Translations under genes and position numbers: made by a program
Source of the DNA: JACCXG01 sp963785755
GTDB lineage: Bacteria > Acidobacteriota > Vicinamibacteria > Vicinamibacterales > 2-12-FULL-66-21
Direction of reading: 5' to 3'
Assembly: GCA_963785755.1 (NCBI GenBank)
Contig: CAWAXG010000013.1
Coordinates: 1,240,001 to 1,304,000, forward strand
Length of the DNA stretch: 64,000 nt
In this document: in pieces, positions 1-7,744 of the stretch
How the letters are laid out: every line of letters starts with the position of its first letter
Position numbering within the stretch: the stretch's first letter is position 1
Notes under the pieces: model-generated
The model's database searches: none
Seen by the model: only the letters and a program-made list of their open reading frames with translations
Told to the model about the DNA's origin: nothing

Positions 1-2
1 TT

Positions 3-446
3 CGATCAATCCTGTCGGGCAACTCCCCCTTCGATCGCTTCATCGACGGCGATCGTGCCGCGCTCTCCGAAGAGGAGCAGCGCGGACTCGCGGTGTTTCG
101 CGGCAAGGGCAACTGTACGGCGTGTCACGTCGGCCCGAACTTCACCGACGAGCGGACGCACAACACCGGGATCGCCTGGACGACGGGCACGCTCGCCGAT
201 GCCGGCGCCGGGAACGGCGCGTTCAAGACGCCGACGCTTCGCGAGATCTCGCGCACGGCGCCCTACATGCACGACGGCTCCGTGGCCACGATCGAGGCAG
301 CGATCGACCTCTACGACCGCGGCAGCACCCCGAACCCCGGCCTCGACCCCGAGATCCGGCCGCTTCGCCTGACGCCGGACGAGAAGCGGGCGCTGGCCGC
401 GTTCCTCCAGACGCTCTCCGGCGAGGTCCGGGAAGGCGGGCGCTGA
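3..446 (+). CDS. Di-heme cytochrome c peroxidase / MauG family protein, C-terminal part (5' truncated by window edge)
   Basis: The reading frame is open from base 3, so the gene starts before the window; only about 147 C-terminal residues are present. It contains one heme c motif, CTACH, followed by a segment reading APYMHDGS and then a helix ending LYDRG. This YMHDGS block is characteristic of the second heme domain of bacterial cytochrome c peroxidases and MauG-like proteins, which are periplasmic di-heme enzymes reducing hydrogen peroxide or oxidising a protein partner. An internal GTG at 93 lies inside the heme domain and is not a plausible start. The first heme domain and any signal peptide lie outside the window. 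Family assignment is firm; the exact substrate is not determinable. Confidence 0.85.
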   Translation, partial: RSILSGNSPFDRFIDGDRAALSEEEQRGLAVFRGKGNCTACHVGPNFTDERTHNTGIAWTTGTLADAGAGNGAFKTPTLREISRTAPYMHDGSVATIEAAIDLYDRGSTPNPGLDPEIRPLRLTPDEKRALAAFLQTLSGEVREGGR

Positions 447-662
447 CTGAGGCGTGATCCGGGGAGCCGTCTGCTGACCCGTTTTTCGCGCGTCCGGACG
501 CACGCTTCCCATGATCGGACAGATCGTCCCCGGGGCCGCTGCCCGTGCGTCGCGTGTAGACGTCCTGCAGGCGCTGCGATCGGAATAGCGGAGGGACGCG
601 GATTCAGTTCCTGCTCGCGCTGCACGACCTATGCGGCCGCGACGAGGTCCAGCCGGGATCCG

Positions 663-1631
663 CTATGGCGGACCGGCTCTCGCCTGCACTGCCACCACGC
701 GGAACCCGATGTGGTCGGAGCTGCGCGGCGGCTCGTAACGAAGGCGCAGCGCGGATCGGCACGCCCATCCCGGATCGTTCCAGGCGCCGCCGCGCCGTAC
801 CCGCGAATAGCTGCCGTCGCGATTGGGCGTCCCCTTGACGTCGTACAGATCCGGGTCGGCGCCGCCGGGCAGCCGCGAGTGATACCAGTCGCGGCACCAC
901 TCGAAAATGTTGCCGTGCATGTCGCAGATGCCCCAGCTGTTGGGAGGGTAACCGCCGACAGCCGCGGCCCGACCGAGCCCGGGACCACCGCGGCCGCCGT
1001 TCAAGGGCTCGCCGTTGAAGTTCGCGTGATCGCGGCCCAGCCGATCGCCGAACGCGGTGGCGGTGATCGTTCCTGCGCGGCACGCGTACTCCCACTGCGC
1101 TTCGGTCGGCAGCCGGAACTCCCACGGGGCCGGTAACGCGCTCGCTGCACGCGCGCGCTCCGTCAGACGCCTGCAGAATGTCTCAGCGGCGTCGAAGTTG
1201 ACCCAATAGACCGGCACGTCGTCGCCGAGTCCGAACTCGGCAGTCGGTGCTCTCTCGGGGAACTCGCCAACCACGCGACGCCACTGCCCCTGCGTCACCT
1301 CGAACTTCGCCATCCAGAAACCGCGCGTGAGTGTGACGCGGACCTGCGCCTCGTCTGGACGGCGGCCCGGCTCCTCAGGCGGGCTTCCCATCATGAACGG
1401 GCCCGGCGGACACCAGCAGAGCGGAATCCCTTCGACGCCGCGCGCATCGCCTGGTGCGGCGCCCATGAACGCCCCTGATTGCGTTCCCGCCGTCACGACA
1501 CGCGATTCCCGGGCAGCGTCCGGCAGCTGCCTGCCGCCCGAGCGAACGAGCAAACCCCCAGCGACGGTCTGCGTCAGGAACTGTCGACGGGTTGGCATCT
1601 GTTCGTCCCGCATGGCGTGGGGGTGGCACAC
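663..1631 (-). CDS. FGE/SUMF1-fold protein with Tat-like signal, catalytic cysteine pair not conserved
   Basis: A twin-arginine-type leader (TRRQFLTQTVAGG) precedes a formylglycine-generating-enzyme (sulfatase-modifying factor, C-type-lectin-like) domain. Typical landmarks are GPFMMGS, FEVTQGQW, LPTEAQWEYACRAG, HGNIFEWCRDWY, RRGGAW and the closing IGFRVV. In true FGEs a Cys-x4-Cys pair follows the GGS block; here the block reads GGAWNDPGWAC, so the first cysteine is missing. The protein is therefore probably an exported binding or structural member of the fold rather than a sulfatase activator. The start is uncertain: GTG at 1631 lies 4 nt after AAGGAG; ATG codons at 1613 and 1598 would also keep the Tat signal. 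A second, cysteine-complete paralogue lies at 25181-26182. Confidence 0.8.
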   Translation of the reverse strand: MCHPHAMRDEQMPTRRQFLTQTVAGGLLVRSGGRQLPDAARESRVVTAGTQSGAFMGAAPGDARGVEGIPLCWCPPGPFMMGSPPEEPGRRPDEAQVRVTLTRGFWMAKFEVTQGQWRRVVGEFPERAPTAEFGLGDDVPVYWVNFDAAETFCRRLTERARAASALPAPWEFRLPTEAQWEYACRAGTITATAFGDRLGRDHANFNGEPLNGGRGGPGLGRAAAVGGYPPNSWGICDMHGNIFEWCRDWYHSRLPGGADPDLYDVKGTPNRDGSYSRVRRGGAWNDPGWACRSALRLRYEPPRSSDHIGFRVVAVQARAGPP

Positions 1632-1765
1632 CATTCTCCTTTGCAACATCGGTTATTCGGACGCCCGAACGCCTTGTGACCTCCTAGCTCATCTGTTAGA
1701 ATGCCGTCCTCCCTTTCACCAATTTTCGGACACGTCACTGGTCCGCCTTGGCGAGGACGGCAACC

Positions 1766-2680
1766 ATGAGCCCCGGTCCCGATTCAGCCCGCCCGCACAC
1801 GACGCCGGAAGGACGCGATATCAGGCTGCTGGCAATGGGGGTCTTCCTGTTCGCCGGCGCCATGCTCAACGCAGGCCTGCCTCAGATCAAAGGACCCTCC
1901 CACGCGATCGGATTGGTCGTCGTGCTGGTGATCTTTCTCGCCCTCCTCGCGCTGCCCGCGCACACCCTCCGCGGCAGAAAAGGGGACTGGCGGCGATTCA
2001 CGATCTGGTACGGGAAGACGCTGCTCGCGCTGGCGGGCATGTCGATCGCGGGTCAGTTGCAGCGGATGGAGCAAGGGCAGTCATCGCTCGACGTAGCGTT
2101 GCAGACCGGCCGGATCACCATCGACGGCTACATGCGCGCACAGCGGGCCGCGGCACCCGTGAAGTTCGAATCCGACTTCATTCGCAACTACGAGCAGGCA
2201 TTGAAGGCAGCGGAGCCGGAGGTCACCTTCTCGAACATCACGCTCGCCGGGGTCACCGAAGGCGACGGGTGGTTGCGGACGCTCCTCACCTACGACGCCG
2301 TTCCCGCGGAGGACGACCACACGGTGAAGACCAGCGGCCGGATCGCCGTCTATTACCATGCCAGGGGAATGGCCATCGTCAAGGGATGGTGTGCAGTCGC
2401 GGATGAAGGCTGCGCCGAGATCGACACGTTGATGGCCACCGCGGAGGGAGCCCTGCGCCTCCACCTCAATGGCAGCGGCGTCGATGGCGTGCTTCCCGAA
2501 CCTGGACTCTGCAGCACTGACGCAATCGACGGAGATCAGGCGGCCGACGACTCGTTGAGCCGGACGTGTATCTACGATCAGGGCGTGGAACTGACCTTTG
2601 CACGAGTGGCGGCTGCTGCCACGATCGATGGACTGTCTCCCGAGACAACCGGCCTCTCCTCACGAGCGCCTGGAACGTAA
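1766..2680 (+). CDS. Hypothetical membrane-anchored protein
   Basis: A 304-residue protein not recognised as a named family. The ATG at 1766 follows GAGG by 9 nt and is preferred over an upstream TTG. Two clear hydrophobic segments lie near the N-terminus (about residues 20-40 and 48-68), with a possible third around 80-97. A soluble, acidic region of about 200 residues follows, containing three cysteines in a WCAVADEGCAE stretch and near the C-terminus, which could form disulfides if periplasmic. It is transcribed divergently from the FGE-like gene, and the two starts are about 135 nt apart. No catalytic motif was seen. Function unknown. Confidence 0.6.
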   Translation: MSPGPDSARPHTTPEGRDIRLLAMGVFLFAGAMLNAGLPQIKGPSHAIGLVVVLVIFLALLALPAHTLRGRKGDWRRFTIWYGKTLLALAGMSIAGQLQRMEQGQSSLDVALQTGRITIDGYMRAQRAAAPVKFESDFIRNYEQALKAAEPEVTFSNITLAGVTEGDGWLRTLLTYDAVPAEDDHTVKTSGRIAVYYHARGMAIVKGWCAVADEGCAEIDTLMATAEGALRLHLNGSGVDGVLPEPGLCSTDAIDGDQAADDSLSRTCIYDQGVELTFARVAAAATIDGLSPETTGLSSRAPGT

Positions 2681-2738
2681 GCAGCCCGGGCGCAGATAGG
2701 GACCGCCTCCGCCCGGTCCAATTCACCATTCACGGCCT

Positions 2739-2759
2739 GCCCTGAGCCTGTCGAAGGGC
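2739..2759. repeat. Short palindromic intergenic repeat (CTTCGACAGG type)
   Basis: The convergent gap after the membrane-protein gene contains a 21-nt near-palindrome with arms GCCCT and AGGGC around GAGCCTGTCGA. This word is a very common dispersed intergenic repeat in high-GC bacterial genomes. It could act as a bidirectional terminator hairpin between convergent genes, but no T-run follows. Only one copy was noticed in this window. Confidence 0.55.
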
Positions 2760-2776
2760 CTGACCCCTGTCCTCGG

Positions 2777-3313
2777 TCACAGCCGCAGCATCGGCAGGGG
2801 ATTCCACGACTGCGTGCGCAGGCGGTCGAGCGACAACTCGACGAGACGACGGTGAAAGCCGGCGCTCGGCCAGGCGGCGAAAATCGAGCGGAGGAGCGCC
2901 CGTGGCACGCTGAATCTGCGCAGGCCGCGTGACACGTCGATCCAGTCCGCCCGCCGGAACGGTTCGACGAGCCACTCGGGATTCGCGCGATATGGCAGCA
3001 CCTTGTGGTGCTCGAGGATCATCGCCGTAATCTCTTCCGTCCAGCCGGCGCGCGCCGAACGCGCCAGATGCTCGCCCGCCAGCCTGATCGACGGCTGCAG
3101 GTAGTCGAACGTGCGATCCGTCCAGATCCCGAGATCGTGGTAAGCGGCGGCGATGGCCAGCTTCTCGCGTGCGTGCTCACGTCCTGCCGAGAGCACCAGC
3201 GCCAGGTTCACGACCCGATACGTGTGGTTCCGATAGGCCGTGAAATCCGCGCCGAGCTCACTCGCATGAGCGTTCAAAACCGTCTCGAGCACGGGAATTT
3301 GGGTCAAGAGCAT
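2777..3313 (-). CDS. HD-domain metal-dependent phosphohydrolase family protein
   Basis: A 178-residue soluble protein with HD-superfamily landmarks: an early histidine in NHTYRV (residue 30), the paired His-Asp in AAYHDLG (residues 59-60), a third metal-ligand candidate in LEHHK near residue 101, and a downstream Asp near 124 (RADWID). HD proteins bind a divalent metal and hydrolyse phosphate mono- or diesters, often nucleotides. The substrate cannot be predicted. It is the last gene of a minus-strand run and starts 30 nt after the stop of an alpha/beta hydrolase gene, so co-transcription is likely. Confidence 0.75.
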   Translation of the reverse strand: MLLTQIPVLETVLNAHASELGADFTAYRNHTYRVVNLALVLSAGREHAREKLAIAAAYHDLGIWTDRTFDYLQPSIRLAGEHLARSARAGWTEEITAMILEHHKVLPYRANPEWLVEPFRRADWIDVSRGLRRFSVPRALLRSIFAAWPSAGFHRRLVELSLDRLRTQSWNPLPMLRL

Positions 3314-3343
3314 TCAGGCGCTCGTGCTCGGTGCTCCGTGCAG

Positions 3344-4165
3344 TCAGGCGCTCGCGGCGAGCACGTGTCGCTCGGCCCACGAGAGGGCGTAGTCGGCGAC
3401 TTCTTGCCATCCCTCCTGCGCGGGCAACAGGTGCGCGCGGCCTTCGAACTCCTTGACCTCGGTGAGGGTCTTCGAGGTGTAGTGCGAGGCGTTCGAGCGC
3501 TGGACTTTCGGCGGCATCAGATGATCATCGCTCCCCGCGATGAACAGCAGCGGCGCGCGCGAGTCGTTGGCGTAGTTCACGTAGGTGTCCTGCGGGCCCG
3601 GGATGAAGTTTGCCAGCACGTTGTCCCAGAAAATGCCGCCGGATGCGGGAATCGCGTAGCGCTCGTAGGTCGCGCGCGACTGTTCTTCGGGGAACGTGTT
3701 GGTGAACGCGTACTTCCACTGGTCGTAGGTCAGCCCGACCGCGCGGTGGCGGTTCGCCGGGTTCCTCAACACCGGGAACGTCGCCTTGATCTGCGTCAGC
3801 GGCACGACCGTCACGCCCTCGGTCGGCGCCGAGTTGATCGCGACACCCGCCGCGCCGATGCCGCGATCGAGCAGCAGCTGCACGAACACCCCGCCGGCCG
3901 AATGGCCGATCAGGATGGGCGGCGTCTCGAGCGGGCGGATGACCGCCTCGAGGTGCTCGAGGATCTCCTTCACGGTCACCGACACAATCGGCGACGGATC
4001 GGCATTGAGCGCCTCGACTTCCACTTCGAAGCCGGGATAGGCCGGGGCGAGGACGCGGTAGCCGCGCTGCTCGTAGTGCGTGATCCAGTGCTCCCAGCTG
4101 CGGGGCGTCACCCAGAAGCCGTGAATCAGGATGATGGCGGGCTGCCCGGTCGGAGTCGTGCTCAT
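3344..4165 (-). CDS. Alpha/beta hydrolase
   Basis: A 273-residue cytoplasmic alpha/beta-hydrolase-fold protein. Visible features are the oxyanion-region strand ILIHGFW near residue 15, the nucleophile elbow GHSAGG with Ser89, the acidic residue in AGSDDHLMPP, and the catalytic His in GRAHLLP near the C-terminus. The ATG at 4165 is supported by AAAGGA about 9 nt upstream. It follows the other hydrolase gene (4213-5079) by 47 nt on the same strand. Substrate unknown; an esterase or lipase-like activity is the family expectation. Confidence 0.88.
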   Translation of the reverse strand: MSTTPTGQPAIILIHGFWVTPRSWEHWITHYEQRGYRVLAPAYPGFEVEVEALNADPSPIVSVTVKEILEHLEAVIRPLETPPILIGHSAGGVFVQLLLDRGIGAAGVAINSAPTEGVTVVPLTQIKATFPVLRNPANRHRAVGLTYDQWKYAFTNTFPEEQSRATYERYAIPASGGIFWDNVLANFIPGPQDTYVNYANDSRAPLLFIAGSDDHLMPPKVQRSNASHYTSKTLTEVKEFEGRAHLLPAQEGWQEVADYALSWAERHVLAASA

Positions 4166-4212
4166 GATCGCTGTCCTTTCACTGCAGTTTCACACACGCA
4201 GGGGCCGGCCGC

Positions 4213-5079
4213 TCACGCGCGGATGAACGCCAGCAGATCGGCGCTCAGCCGATCCTTGTGCGTATCGGTCAATCCGTGCGGCGCTCCCTGATACACCTTC
4301 AACGTCGAGTTCTTCACCAGCTTCGAGGACATCATCGCCGAGGCGCCGATCGGCACGATCTGATCGTCGTCGCCGTGGAGGATGAGCGTCGGCACGTCGA
4401 ACGCCTTCAAGTCGGCGGTGAAATCCGTCTCGGAGAAGGCCTTGATGCAGTCGAGCGCGTTTTTGTGGCCCGCCTGCATCCCCTGCAGCCAGAACGCGTC
4501 GATCATCCCCGGTGACGCTGTCGCACCGGGCCGGTTGAATCCGAAAAACGGCCCGCTGGCGAGGTCGCGGTACAACGTGGATCGATCGGCGATCGACGCG
4601 GCCCTGAGGCCGTCGAACACCTCCTGCGGTAAACCGCCGGGATTCGCGGGCGTCTTCAGCATCAGCGGCGGCACCGCTGAGACGAGCGCCGCCTTGGCCA
4701 CCCGACCCGTGCCATGCCGGCCGATGTACCGGGCCACTTCGCCGCCGCCGGTGGAGAAGCCGATCAAGACGGCATTCTGAAGATCGAGCGCCGAGATCAA
4801 CGTCGCCAGATCGTCGGCGTAGGTATCCATCTCGTTGCCGTCCCACGGCTGGCTCGAACGGCCGTGGCCGCGCCGATCGTGGGCGATGCAGCGATAGCCG
4901 TTCGAGGCCAGGAACAGCATCTGCGCTTCCCAGCTGTCCGCGTTCAGCGGCCAGCCGTGACTGAAGACGACGGGCTGTCCGGCGCCCCAGTCCTTGAAAT
5001 AGATCTGCGTGCCGTCCTTCACCTCGACGTATGGACGCGTCACGCTCACGGTGCCTGGGCTCATGGTCGATACGGTCAT
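4213..5079 (-). CDS. Alpha/beta hydrolase, non-heme chloroperoxidase/arylesterase type
   Basis: A 288-residue protein closely matching cofactor-free haloperoxidase-like esterases: YFKDWG and FSHGWPL near the N-terminus, HDRRGHGRSS, the nucleophile elbow GFSTGGGEVARY with Ser109, the motif LVSAVPPLMLKT, the acidic site in LHGDDDQIVP, and the terminal HGLTDTHKD histidine. The start at 5079 is chosen because AAGGAG sits 8 nt upstream; the ATG at 5097 would place this ribosome-binding site inside the gene. Members hydrolyse esters and can form peracids; natural halogenation is doubtful. Confidence 0.9.
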   Translation of the reverse strand: MTVSTMSPGTVSVTRPYVEVKDGTQIYFKDWGAGQPVVFSHGWPLNADSWEAQMLFLASNGYRCIAHDRRGHGRSSQPWDGNEMDTYADDLATLISALDLQNAVLIGFSTGGGEVARYIGRHGTGRVAKAALVSAVPPLMLKTPANPGGLPQEVFDGLRAASIADRSTLYRDLASGPFFGFNRPGATASPGMIDAFWLQGMQAGHKNALDCIKAFSETDFTADLKAFDVPTLILHGDDDQIVPIGASAMMSSKLVKNSTLKVYQGAPHGLTDTHKDRLSADLLAFIRA

Positions 5080-5236
5080 TGCCAATGCTCCTTCCATCGC
5101 AGTCAGCCTCGAAGATAGTGCGCGGATGTGACGGGCGCATCACGGGAACGTGGTCTTGCGCCGTAACACCGGCGGACGATCGACACCTGCCAGGATCGAG
5201 GTCGCTCCGCACGTTCCTGGCCGCAACTCTGGGTTC

Positions 5237-5653
5237 TCAGCGCGGCTGCGGCTCGTGAGGAATGAGGATTTCGCGCCGGCCGAACAGAAACGCGTCCATC
5301 GAATGGGCCCCCGGACCGAGCAGTACGAGCGCGGCCGCGTCCGCCACCACCAGCAGCGCCGACGCCGTGTCCAGCAGCAGCGCCGAAGAAGGCGCCGGAC
5401 TCCAGTCCAAGACGACCGACAACGCCACGAGGCCGGCGGTCGCGCCGGCGCCTGGCGTCATGAAGCCGGCGACGAGCGAGGTGCCGCTCGCGAGCGCCGC
5501 GAGTCCGAACAGCCAGTTCGCGGCGGTCGGAGCAGGCACGCTGGCCAGATGAAACCCGCCCTGCGCCACCGTCGTCGCTCCAGCCACGGCTCGGAGCAAC
5601 AGCAGGCCGAGACCAGGCCAGCCGTCAGGAAACGTGGAAAAGAACCGCTGCAA
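5237..5653 (-). CDS. DoxX-family membrane protein
   Basis: A 138-residue hydrophobic protein with about four predicted transmembrane helices and the family's C-terminal signature GAHSMDAFLFGRREI. DoxX-like proteins are small inner-membrane proteins loosely linked to quinone or sulfur redox and oxidative stress. It lies upstream of the two alpha/beta hydrolases on the same strand with a gap of about 160 nt, so it may head the same transcript. Confidence 0.82.
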   Translation of the reverse strand: MQRFFSTFPDGWPGLGLLLLRAVAGATTVAQGGFHLASVPAPTAANWLFGLAALASGTSLVAGFMTPGAGATAGLVALSVVLDWSPAPSSALLLDTASALLVVADAAALVLLGPGAHSMDAFLFGRREILIPHEPQPR

Positions 5654-5892
5654 TCCGTCGCTCCTTGGCTGTGGCGTTTGACGGTCGAACAGCGCAAGGA
5701 CAAAGAGTAGCGGCCAACCGTCCCTGGCGAATCCCTAGACGATGGGAGGTGGCGCTACCACGATCGAGGTAGGTTTGTGCTTGATCGAACTCCCTGTAAA
5801 GAAACCACTCATTTTCAAATTCACAGGAGGAGGAGCGGGAGTTCAGATTGGTTTTCTTGAGTTGGGAGGTGATCATCAGTTGTCAGCGGGTG

Positions 5893-5973
5893 CCACGCCA
5901 TACGGGCTACGTGCGCACGTAGGACGCAGCACGAAAAGCACGTGAGCACGTAGCGCGTATGACGTAGGACGTG
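5893..5973. repeat. Intergenic ACGTGC/GCACGT repeat block
   Basis: The 326-nt gap between the DoxX gene and the LuxR-type regulator has no credible gene; a short ORF at 5742-5945 has no coding character. Its right half is built from overlapping words such as CTACGTGC, GCACGTAGGACG and GCACGTGAGCACGTAG, giving imperfect inverted symmetry. The same vocabulary recurs at 52508-52650. The block ends within a few bases of the regulator's stop, so it could also work as a 3' hairpin. Confidence 0.7.
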
Positions 5974-5979
5974 CTTCCG

Positions 5980-6609
5980 TTACAGCTGGATGATGCCGCG
6001 GCGCACGGCGATCGCCACGGCGGCGGTGCGGTCGCTGGCCCCGAGCTTCTCCATGATGTGCTTGACGTGCACCTTCACCGTCTCTTCCGAAATGAACAGC
6101 AGCTCGGCGATGTCGCGATTCCGGTTGCCGCCGGCGACGTGCTGCAGCACGTCGATTTCGCGTTCGGTCAACCGCTCGTCGGCGATGTGCTCCGCCAGCT
6201 GCGCGGCGATCTCGGGAGGGATGCGCTTCTTCCCCGCATGCACCTGCCGGATGACTTCGATCAGCTCCTTCGGCGGCATGCTCTTCAACACATACCCGCG
6301 CGCGCCGGCGGCGAGCGCACGCTGAATCTCGACATCCCCCTCGAACGTCGTCAACATGACGATCCGCGCATCGGGGAACTCACCGAGGATCGCGCTCATG
6401 GCATCGATGCCGCTGAGATCGGGCATCCGGAGATCCATCAGCGTCACGTCCGGCCGATGTTCGCGGAACAGCTGAACCGCCTCGCGGCCGGTGGAGGCCT
6501 GCGCGACCATCATCATGTCGTCCTGGCTGTTGATGATGGCCGCGATGCCCTCGCGCAGGAGCGGGTGGTCGTCGACGCTGAGCACTCGAATCTTTCGCTG
6601 GCTGTTCAT
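5980..6609 (-). CDS. NarL/LuxR-family response regulator
   Basis: A 209-residue regulator starting at ATG 6609 (an upstream in-frame ATG at 6663 would lie inside the kinase). A CheY-like receiver domain carries the acidic pair DD near residue 13, phosphoacceptor Asp59 in LMDLRMPD, and the conserved Lys in YVLKSMPP. The C-terminal helix-turn-helix (LTEREIDVLQHVAGG through VKVHVKHIMEKLGA) is of the GerE/LuxR class. Its ATG overlaps the kinase stop in an ATGA arrangement, so it is translationally coupled to the propeller kinase and is very likely its cognate output. Confidence 0.93.
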   Translation of the reverse strand: MNSQRKIRVLSVDDHPLLREGIAAIINSQDDMMMVAQASTGREAVQLFREHRPDVTLMDLRMPDLSGIDAMSAILGEFPDARIVMLTTFEGDVEIQRALAAGARGYVLKSMPPKELIEVIRQVHAGKKRIPPEIAAQLAEHIADERLTEREIDVLQHVAGGNRNRDIAELLFISEETVKVHVKHIMEKLGASDRTAAVAIAVRRGIIQL

Positions 6610-7631
6610 GGTTGCTTCTCCCGGGGATCCAGATCGTGCGGCCGCGCCGACCGTCGGAACCATCTCGCGGCGCGCCAGCGTGGACGGCCGGCGGCCGCAC
6701 GCTCGAACACCACATGGGCGGGCACCCGCAGCTCGACTTCGGTACCCGCCTCCGCACGGCTCCGCACCCTGAAGGTCGCGCCGACCCGGTCGGCGCGTTC
6801 GTACATCCCCGTAATCCCCCAGTGCCGGTCGGCTCCCGCCTGCACCGCCTGCGGGTCCATGCCGCGGCCGTCGTCGCGAACGAACAGCCGCAGCTCCCGC
6901 GGTCCGTATTCGAGCTCGAGCTCGACCCGGGTCGCGCCCGAGTGCCGGAATGCATTCACCAGCGCCTCGCGGCCGATGCGATACACATCGTCTCGAACCG
7001 CCGGTTTCAAGGGCCTGGGACTGCCCTGGACGATGACACGATAGGCGGCGTGCTGGCCGATGTCGAGCTCCTGCTGTATGCCTGAGAAGGCCTGCTCGAG
7101 ATCGTGCGGCGTGCTGGACGATCGAAGGCCGCGCACGGCATTGCGGCCTTCGTCGATGACCCGTGCCATGAGATCCAGTACGCGTTGGACCGACGAGCGG
7201 GCCGGCGAGTCTTCAGGCAGCCGGTCGAACGCCACGTGCAGCTGCATCGACGCGCTGAGGAAGCCCTGGAGCAGCGTGTCGTGCAGCTCCTGCGCGATGC
7301 GCGTTCGTTCGGTGAGGCGTTCTTCGAACCTCACGTTGAGCTGTCTCGCCATCTGGAGGAGCCGCAGCCGGTAGAGACCCCATCCCATCAGGGCGAACAG
7401 CAGGACGACACCCACCCGAAACGAGCCTCTCTGCCACAACATCGGTCGGATATCGAACGTCAGCGTGCTCTCGGAGCCGTTCCACAGGCCCTCACTGTTG
7501 GACGCCATCACCCGGAACCGGTACTGGCCCGGATCCAGATTGGTGTACACCGCCTGCCGCTCGGCGGCTGGAGCACTCCATTCGGCGTCGAATCCATCGA
7601 GCCGGTGCCGGAACATCACGCGTTCGGGCAC
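6606..7631 (-). CDS. Histidine kinase, C-terminal half of a propeller sensor kinase (frame-disrupted)
   Basis: This ORF begins in the Y_Y_Y sensor domain (RHRLDGFDAEWS, YTNLDPGQYRFRVMASN), then has one transmembrane helix (SFRVGVVLLFALMGWGLY), a HisKA_3 dimerisation/phosphoacceptor helix (RTRIAQELHDTLLQGFL) and an HATPase domain with DDGRGMDP. The same frame stays open upstream of the apparent start to about 7755, where it meets the propeller ORF; a one-base loss there joins both into one protein of about 1030 residues, the usual length of this family. The intact protein would have periplasmic propellers and a cytoplasmic kinase acting on the regulator encoded next. Confidence 0.85.
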   Translation of the reverse strand: MPERVMFRHRLDGFDAEWSAPAAERQAVYTNLDPGQYRFRVMASNSEGLWNGSESTLTFDIRPMLWQRGSFRVGVVLLFALMGWGLYRLRLLQMARQLNVRFEERLTERTRIAQELHDTLLQGFLSASMQLHVAFDRLPEDSPARSSVQRVLDLMARVIDEGRNAVRGLRSSSTPHDLEQAFSGIQQELDIGQHAAYRVIVQGSPRPLKPAVRDDVYRIGREALVNAFRHSGATRVELELEYGPRELRLFVRDDGRGMDPQAVQAGADRHWGITGMYERADRVGATFRVRSRAEAGTEVELRVPAHVVFERAAAGRPRWRAARWFRRSARPHDLDPREKQP

Positions 7632-7744
7632 GGCGAGACTCAGACCCGCGAACCCGAGCGCGATTCGCCGGCGGCTCGATGGAATGCTGATCGGAGAGCG
7701 CAGATCGACCTGGGTGCCATCGGCGGAGAATGATTCGACGTGGG

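Noticed and set aside
3005..4291. 428-codon plus-strand ORF
   Set aside because: Antisense of the HD-domain and alpha/beta hydrolase genes, both of which have full motif sets and ribosome-binding sites.
5742..5945. 67-codon plus-strand ORF before the LuxR-type regulator
   Set aside because: No ribosome-binding site or family; its second half is made of repeat words.
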